Shown in pieces: positions 30,797 to 35,418 of a stretch of DNA of 35,418 nt. This stretch comes from Actinomycetes bacterium (GTDB lineage: Bacteria > Actinomycetota > Actinomycetes > Nanopelagicales > Nanopelagicaceae). The stretch is from positions 1 through 35,418 of the forward strand of contig JAHEXJ010000015.1 of NCBI GenBank assembly GCA_023252155.1. Reading direction: 5' to 3'. Position 1 is the stretch's first letter, and each line of letters starts with the position of its first letter. The position numbers were made by a program, and so were the translations under genes. The notes beneath the pieces are model-generated. The model saw only the letters and a list, made by a program, of their open reading frames with translations. It searched no databases and was not told the origin of the DNA.

Positions 30797-30949
30797 ATGA
30801 CTCAATGCGTGCACCAGTTTGAGAAGAATTCTGAAGGAGAAGTCGTCTGTGTACTCTGCGGTGATAAAGATGATGAAATGGAATCGATTGCGCCGGTGGA
30901 GACAGAGAAAACTGAAGACTTTTGGGCGACCCAATCCTCATTTGAATAG
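30797..30949 (+). CDS. Small zinc-ribbon-like protein, 50 residues
   Basis: Unlisted short gene: ATG 30797 preceded by GGAGG at a 6-nt distance, the strongest Shine-Dalgarno around. The protein starts MTQCVHQFEKNSEGEVVCVLCGD and ends in an acidic tail to TAG 30949. Cys4-x2-His7 and Cys18-x2-Cys21 form a probable zinc site of the single-ribbon type. It resembles short proteins I recall in actinobacteria that carry only this element. The stop overlaps the TTG proposed as start of the GH25 gene (TTGAATAG), so the two would be coupled. The competing long frame across this DNA is Arg/Trp/Lys-rich and looks like an off-frame shadow. Confidence 0.6.
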   Translation: MTQCVHQFEKNSEGEVVCVLCGDKDDEMESIAPVETEKTEDFWATQSSFE

Positions 30950-31901
30950 AACCAAAGCCAAGTCGAGGCATTTCGTAATTGCCTCTCTTGTTGGCGCCCT
31001 CATTGGATCAACAATCATCCAAGGTGCCAAGGCCGATATCGTGCCGTTGATGACCGCAAGTGGTCCGGGTGCTCGAATCTTCGGCCTGGATATAAGCCGA
31101 TATCAGCACACGAAAAACCAACCAATAAATTTTCCTGCGATGTACGCCGCGGGAGTCAGATTCCTGTGGATCAATGGGGGAAATACCCTTGTTACCCCGG
31201 ACCTAGTGGCGTCTGCCTACTATTACGCCGACAGAAGTGGCGCACAGGATCAAGGTATCTATACGGGCTTTTACTATTACGCCCACTTACCCGACACCAC
31301 AATGAAGGCGACTATCATCGCTAACGCGAATAATCAGGCCAACAAAGTTGCCAAGAGAATTCAAGACCAGGGTGGACTTAATTCTCTGGATCTCCCAGTG
31401 GCACTGGACCTAGAGACAAATTGCACTTCCTTAACCTCTAAAAGAGTTTGTCGTCGTTCAATGTCAAAGACAAACGTCACACTCTGGGCGAAGACCTTTA
31501 TGCAAAGAATCGAAGTAACTACCGGTAGACCTCCTTTCTTCTATTCGTACATCGGATTTATCAACGCCCACATTGCACTTGACCCCGTACTAGTTTCATA
31601 TCCCCTCTGGATCTCAACGGCAAAGATCGACCCAGCTAAACCAGAAAATCAACCGACACTAAAAAGTGGCCGCTGTCCGACTAGTCCTTGGATAGATTCT
31701 CGATGCTCGGTCAATTGGCAATTTTGGCAATATACGGGCGTGGGAGCGGGTGCACACTACGGATTGCAATCAGGACCAGTAGATCTCAATGTATTCAAGG
31801 GAAGCACAGAAGATTTCTTGAATCTAGTTAATGGCAACACCGTAATCGGCACCCCGGTGCCCCTTCCAACCCCCGACACGTCGACAGTTACGAGTGAGTG
31901 A
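30942..31901 (+). CDS. GH25-family secreted lysozyme-like hydrolase
   Basis: 319 residues from TTG 30942. Glycoside hydrolase family 25 (muramidase) TIM barrel. The signal peptide reads RHFVIASLVGALIGSTIIQGAKA. Catalytic-site residues are in IFGLDISRYQ (Asp50) and ALDLETN (Asp156, Glu158), matching the D-x-E pair; FWQYTGVG and PVDLNVFKG close the domain as in GH25 enzymes. It should hydrolyse peptidoglycan outside the membrane, perhaps for wall remodelling. Start choice: a frame open back to 30819 exists but overlaps the zinc-ribbon gene with a strong ribosome site; the TTG gives a normal signal peptide and coupling. A short Pro/Thr tail ends the protein. Confidence 0.82.
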   Translation: MNRTKAKSRHFVIASLVGALIGSTIIQGAKADIVPLMTASGPGARIFGLDISRYQHTKNQPINFPAMYAAGVRFLWINGGNTLVTPDLVASAYYYADRSGAQDQGIYTGFYYYAHLPDTTMKATIIANANNQANKVAKRIQDQGGLNSLDLPVALDLETNCTSLTSKRVCRRSMSKTNVTLWAKTFMQRIEVTTGRPPFFYSYIGFINAHIALDPVLVSYPLWISTAKIDPAKPENQPTLKSGRCPTSPWIDSRCSVNWQFWQYTGVGAGAHYGLQSGPVDLNVFKGSTEDFLNLVNGNTVIGTPVPLPTPDTSTVTSE

Positions 31902-31925
31902 ATGTTGTCTCAATACAAAGGGTGC

Positions 31926-32293
31926 AGAAGAGTCGCCCTATAAGCCGGATCCTGTCCTCAAAGAGGGATCACCATCCATCTAGTTCCGCAATTGCTCACG
32001 GAATCAAGCGACCTACCCGATAGCTCGAACGAGCAGTTCTCAAGCGCTATCTGTCTGGTCTTGCTCCAAGTGGGGTTTACCTAGCCACATACGTTGCCGT
32101 ACATGCTGGTGGTCTCTTACACCACCGTTTCACCCTTACTCGCTATTGCTAGCGAGCGGTTTATTTTCTGTGGCACTGTTCCCGCGGATTGCTCCGGGTG
32201 GGCGTTACCCACCACCTTGCTCTATGGAGTCCGGACTTTCCTCGGTGTCCCAGCATTACCTGGGAGCAACGCGGTGATCCGGGCGACTCTTCT
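31926..32293 (-). ncRNA. rnpB: RNase P RNA, bacterial A-type
   Basis: The minus strand carries the universal core: GAGGAAAGTCCGGACTCC (near 32243-32226), GCCACAGAAA, and the 3' P4 partner with GGATCCGGCTTATAG. GGTAACGCCCACCCGG, GGGTGAAACGGTGG and AGACCAG are also in order. A perfect 13-bp P1 joins 32281-32293 with 31926-31938 and fixes both ends. About 368 nt. It is the ribozyme that cuts tRNA leaders together with the RnpA protein. The gene starts 29 nt after the mgtC stop on the same strand. Confidence 0.96.
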
Positions 32294-32322
32294 GTTACAA
32301 CAAGAATACGGGATTTGGACGG

Positions 32323-32823
32323 CTACTGGGGCTTGCCTCTTTCTTCGTCGCGATCTGCTCGCCTCACCGTAACTTCAAGGAATTGAGTTGACCGCAAGAC
32401 AATGAGAATAATGATCGTGAATCCGACTCCAACAAGTTGGAAACCGAGCCCTACGGCAGAACCCATCCCTGCCGTTGCCAGAATCGTGGCTGCCGTTGTG
32501 ACCCCTTGAATGCCACCGCGTCTGTCGGTGAAAATCAAACCTGCTCCGAGAAAGCCGATGCCAGTAATGATTGCGTGCATTGCACGAGTTGGATCCCCGT
32601 ATCGAGCATTGATATCCATTACATACCCGATGGCGACGACAATGGCAGAAACCGAGCCAACCAATGCCATTGTTCGAGGACCAGCCGACTTGCCCGCGCG
32701 GTCGCGTTCCCAGCCGATTATCGAACCAAGAATGGCACCGATCGCGCCGTCTATTATGACCGAAAACTGTTGCCAGTGATTAATAACATGTAGATCGATC
32801 ACTGATTGGTGAAGATTTATCAT
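32323..32823 (-). CDS. MgtC/SapB family membrane protein
   Basis: 166 residues with about five hydrophobic helices. The family signature is clear: IGAILGSIIGWERDRAGKSAGPRTMALVG at about 29-56 with the conserved ER-x-x-x-K/R-x-AG-x-RT, then GIGFLGAGLIF and VTTAATILATAGMG. Inner-membrane protein; homologues affect magnesium homeostasis or F-type ATP synthase activity, the exact role here is unknown. A hydrophilic C-terminal stub (RRADRDEERGKPQ) replaces the regulatory domain of long MgtC. TACAAT lies 5 nt before the ATG, so a leaderless start is likely. It ends 29 nt before rnpB on the same strand. Confidence 0.9.
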   Translation of the reverse strand: MINLHQSVIDLHVINHWQQFSVIIDGAIGAILGSIIGWERDRAGKSAGPRTMALVGSVSAIVVAIGYVMDINARYGDPTRAMHAIITGIGFLGAGLIFTDRRGGIQGVTTAATILATAGMGSAVGLGFQLVGVGFTIIILIVLRSTQFLEVTVRRADRDEERGKPQ

Positions 32824-32828
32824 GGTTT

Positions 32829-32834
32829 ATTGTA
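32829..32834 (-). promoter_or_regulatory. -10 element of the mgtC-like gene
   Basis: Minus strand TACAAT, 5 nt, ATG 32823; near-consensus -10 with no Shine-Dalgarno, no clear -35. Confidence 0.5.
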
Positions 32835-32890
32835 CTTACGTCACCGCCGAAATCCCGTGATTGATTGGCCCGTTATCAAAGACTTTCCCG

Positions 32891-32896
32891 TACCAT
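32891..32896 (+). promoter_or_regulatory. -10 element of hutG
   Basis: TACCAT, 7 nt, ATG 32904, again a leaderless layout without a Shine-Dalgarno. Confidence 0.45.
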
Positions 32897-32903
32897 CTAA
32901 GAC

Positions 32904-33803
32904 ATGACGCCGATGCGCCTCTCCAACGATCCAAAATGGGTTCGCGCAAATACTGTATTCCCAACTTCTGGTATAGGCCGCGACGTCGGCCTTTTGGGAG
33001 TCCCTGCCTGCGAAACTTCTCTCTCACCCACGTCGGCCCATCTAACACCCGATGCGATACGCAGAGCACTTGCACGATATTCAACATTTTCAGCCACTCA
33101 CAATGTGGATCTTCGCGACTTAGACCTCCGCGACATCGGTGATGTCGACTCCCCCGATGGCAATGATGGAGAACAACGAGTGGCCTCAGCAGTTGCGAAT
33201 GCGCGCGCAAACCACAAATTGCTCATTGCTCTCGGCGGCGATAACTCCATTACCTACTCGGTGGCCGCCGGTCTCTGGCCGGATTTATCGCAATGTGGTC
33301 TGATCACACTTGATGCTCACCTTGATCTTCGAGATGGCAATTCAAACGGCTCGCCAGTTTGGCGCATGATTCAAGCGGGAATGCATGGTCGAAATATCGT
33401 ACAAATTGGCATAAGCGATTTCGCCAACAGTCGCGAGTACTTTGCCCGAGCAAAAGATGCGGGCATTCATGTCGTCGTCCGCGACGAGTTGCGACATAGA
33501 CCAACTGCCGATGTGATGGCAGAGGCGCTCGAAATTGCCGGCAGTGATCAACGGGAGATCTATGTCGACCTTGATATTGATGTATGCGACCGTTTCGCAG
33601 CACCCGCATGCCCGGCTTCCGTCCCCGGCGGAATCACTGCTGATGAGCTACGTCAGGTTGCCTTTCTCGCAGGTGCCGATGCGAGAGTTCGCGCCATGGA
33701 CATCACCGAGATCGACGCGGCGATGGATACCACCGATCAGCGAACTATTCGGCTTGGCGCTCTGTTGGTACTTGAAGCATCGTGCGGGGTTGCCTCTCGT
33801 TAA
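32904..33803 (+). CDS. hutG: Formimidoylglutamase-like ureohydrolase
   Basis: 299 residues, arginase/agmatinase fold with a dinuclear manganese site. Ligands visible: Asp137, His139 and Asp141 in LDAHLDLRDG, Asp222 and Asp224 in VDLDIDV. The first ligand motif, normally GGDHS, reads GGDNS with Asn114, which I recall as usual for the actinobacterial formimidoylglutamase branch. It would hydrolyse N-formimidoyl-glutamate, the last step of histidine breakdown, in the cytoplasm. The convergent hutH supports this over agmatinase. The decarboxylase at 3721 could supply agmatine, so agmatinase is the alternative. Its TAA shares bases with the hutH stop (TTAA). The start is ATG 32904; a second ATG lies three codons later. 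Confidence 0.82.
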   Translation: MTPMRLSNDPKWVRANTVFPTSGIGRDVGLLGVPACETSLSPTSAHLTPDAIRRALARYSTFSATHNVDLRDLDLRDIGDVDSPDGNDGEQRVASAVANARANHKLLIALGGDNSITYSVAAGLWPDLSQCGLITLDAHLDLRDGNSNGSPVWRMIQAGMHGRNIVQIGISDFANSREYFARAKDAGIHVVVRDELRHRPTADVMAEALEIAGSDQREIYVDLDIDVCDRFAAPACPASVPGGITADELRQVAFLAGADARVRAMDITEIDAAMDTTDQRTIRLGALLVLEASCGVASR

Positions 33804-35353
33804 TGCAAGTCCTTAACAACCTGCCGTGCCGCGCTGGAGACTTTGCCCGTCTGCACCAACGTCACGGCAGATTCAAGTTCAAGGGATAACCAACGATCTG
33901 GGCCAATTCCAGGAACAACTTCGCGGAGCGTTTTGATCACTGAAGAAGTTGCAGGGGAGGCAACCAGACCCTTGCGATATTCAATTGCACGCGCGGCGGT
34001 CACGAGTTCAATGGCCAGAATACGTGAAAGGTTCTCGACAACTTTTCGTAATTTGCGCGCTGCACTCCATCCCATGGAAACGTGATCTTCCTGCATCCCA
34101 GAACTTGGAATCGAATCTACGCTTGCGGGAGTGGCTAATCGCTTGTTCTCACTTACAAGTCCGGCCTGCGTGTATTGAGCGATCATCAATCCAGAATCCA
34201 CTCCGGGATCATTTGCCAAGAAGGGTGGCAGGCCATTAGAACGATGCTGATCAAGCATTCGGTCGGTACGTCGCTCAGCAATGGAGCCGAGATCGGCGGC
34301 GGCAATAGCCAAGAAATCCAGCACATATCCAACTGGTGCTCCGTGGAAATTTCCGTTGGACTCAACTCGACCATCGGGAAGGACAACAGGATTATCAATC
34401 GAACTTTGAAGTTCGCGACGCGCTATGAGCGAGGCATATTCAACCGTGTCTCGTACTGCGCCATTTACTTGGGGTGCGCATCGCAGTGAGTAAGCATCTT
34501 GAACGCGCGAGGTGTCTTTGAGGTGGGATGCAACAATTCCTGAATCCCTAAGGAGAGCAAAAATATTTGCTGCACTGGCAATCTGGCCAACTTGCGGACG
34601 TAGCGGACCGTGTAAATCGGGAGCAAAGACCCGATCGGTACCGAGCAAACCTTCGATGCTCATCGCTGCGGTGACATCAGCAACCGTGCAAAGTGCGGCC
34701 AAATCCGTGCATGCCAAGATCAACATCCCGAGCATTCCATCCGTGCCGTTGATAAGCGCGAGACCCTCTTTGGCGCCGAGTTCGATCGGAGTAATCCCCG
34801 CGGCCTTCATTGCCTGCAGGGAAGGCATGAGAGTGCCGTGTGCATCATGGACTTCTCCCTCACCCATCATCGCAAGTGCGCAATGAGATAACGGCGCTAG
34901 GTCGCCACTACAACCTAAAGATCCAAATTCGGGAACAACCGGGGTGATGCCAGCATTGAGAAAGTCTGCATATATTTGCGCAAGTTCTGTACGTACTCCA
35001 GTGCGACCAGATGCCATCGTCCGAAGTCGCAGAAAAATCAGCGCACGGACCACTTCTCTTTCCACCGCTGGGCCAACACCGGCAGCATGAGAGCGAATTA
35101 GAGATCTCTGCAATTGCGCTCGATCTTCAACATCAATGTGGCGATTGGCCAATGCTCCGAACCCAGTTGAAACGCCGTAGACGGGCACTCCTCCTGTGGC
35201 GTAGCCGTCGATAAATTTCCTGGTCGCAGAGATTGCATCCAATGCCTCGGGGGAAATAACAACTTTGGCGTTGTTGCGAGCAACATCGATGACGTCTTGA
35301 AAAGTCACTCCGCCTACACCGAGTGAGACAGTTTTATTTGATTCTGGTGCCAT
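33800..35353 (-). CDS. hutH: Histidine ammonia-lyase
   Basis: 517 residues, standard length. It removes ammonia from histidine to give urocanate, the first step of histidine catabolism, as a cytoplasmic tetramer. The electrophilic MIO group forms from the triad at 148-150 in FGSLGCSGDLAPLSH; here it is Cys-Ser-Gly rather than the usual Ala-Ser-Gly, as in streptomycete enzymes from memory. The catalytic Tyr59 lies in VYGVSTGFGALAN, with NGTDGMLGML, QDAYSLRCAPQVNG and the C-terminal Q-EDHVSMGW present. Start: GAGG lies 9 nt before ATG 35353; an ATG five codons earlier overlaps it. hutG converges with it; urocanase and imidazolonepropionase are not in the window. Confidence 0.93.
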   Translation of the reverse strand: MAPESNKTVSLGVGGVTFQDVIDVARNNAKVVISPEALDAISATRKFIDGYATGGVPVYGVSTGFGALANRHIDVEDRAQLQRSLIRSHAAGVGPAVEREVVRALIFLRLRTMASGRTGVRTELAQIYADFLNAGITPVVPEFGSLGCSGDLAPLSHCALAMMGEGEVHDAHGTLMPSLQAMKAAGITPIELGAKEGLALINGTDGMLGMLILACTDLAALCTVADVTAAMSIEGLLGTDRVFAPDLHGPLRPQVGQIASAANIFALLRDSGIVASHLKDTSRVQDAYSLRCAPQVNGAVRDTVEYASLIARRELQSSIDNPVVLPDGRVESNGNFHGAPVGYVLDFLAIAAADLGSIAERRTDRMLDQHRSNGLPPFLANDPGVDSGLMIAQYTQAGLVSENKRLATPASVDSIPSSGMQEDHVSMGWSAARKLRKVVENLSRILAIELVTAARAIEYRKGLVASPATSSVIKTLREVVPGIGPDRWLSLELESAVTLVQTGKVSSAARQVVKDLH

Positions 35354-35418
35354 TGCGCCATACCTCATCTATTAGCGGGACTCCTGGACGGTATGCCAGA
35401 TGTATGTACGAAGGGGTG

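Noticed and set aside
30819-30941. GH25 protein starting at ATG 30819 or 30870
   Set aside because: The extra N-terminus is Arg/Trp/Lys-rich and overlaps a short gene with a far better ribosome site; the TTG start gives an ordinary signal peptide.
32094-32386. Open frames on the plus strand at 32094-32386
   Set aside because: They run antisense to RNase P RNA, whose structure and conserved cores are clear.

Overview
The window reads as a chromosomal segment of a free-living actinobacterium with a compact genome of roughly 50% GC. A freshwater Nanopelagicales/acI-like or related lineage is my best guess, but the sequence alone cannot prove it. Support comes from an actinobacterial-type SAM-IV riboswitch, a hemerythrin starting MCSYCGC, a histidine ammonia-lyase with a Cys-Ser-Gly MIO triad, a GGDNS-type formimidoylglutamase, an MmpL-type transporter, many leaderless starts (TANNNT 5-7 nt before the start codon), and convergent genes whose stop codons overlap in a single YTAA. 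I found no insertion sequence, phage gene, CRISPR array, tRNA or rRNA.

Layout. 1-307: 5' end of a ClpB-like AAA+ ATPase (minus) that lacks the usual N-domain. 449-1342: DhnA-type class I aldolase. 1347-3404: secreted protein with a collagen-like stalk and about sixteen 21-residue repeats. 3721-6388: PLP-dependent Orn/Lys/Arg decarboxylase, then a small 'virulence factor' family protein coupled to a homocysteine S-methyltransferase. 6379-6555: remnant of a glyoxalase gene. 6552-11441: AT-richer surface-polysaccharide region with a large membrane protein, a broken family 2 glycosyltransferase, galE, a DUF2304 protein and an intact family 2 glycosyltransferase. 11863-15006: secreted two-domain protein, hemerythrin, OsmC peroxidase and pirin. 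15016-17742: TPP riboswitch and thiBP, with no thiQ. 17820-20441: SAM-IV riboswitch and a complete polar-amino-acid ABC transporter. 20438-23528: SDR, and an acyl-CoA dehydrogenase plus phosphotransferase pair resembling a split ACAD10/11. 23622-26339: DinB and an MMPL transporter. 26341-29843: three secreted proteins. 30121-31901: MarC, a small zinc-ribbon protein and a GH25 hydrolase. 31926-32293: RNase P RNA (minus). 32323-35353: MgtC, hutG and hutH.

How the genes work together. The two riboswitches assign jobs to adjacent transporters: TPP points to thiamine uptake, and SAM-IV points to uptake of methionine or a precursor. Hemerythrin and OsmC diverge around a perfect inverted repeat and suggest oxygen/peroxide handling. 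The SDR/ACAD/APH cluster suggests catabolism of a hydroxylated acyl-CoA through a phosphorylated intermediate. HutG and HutH are convergent parts of histidine degradation; the other hut genes lie outside the window. The many signal-peptide proteins with repeats indicate investment in the cell surface.

The most novel-looking items are the collagen/21-mer repeat protein, the secreted protein with a duplicated domain, the 30-bp direct repeats between two divergent genes, and the small zinc-ribbon ORF overlapping the open frame upstream of the GH25 gene. I do not see a clearly new multi-gene defence or mobile system.
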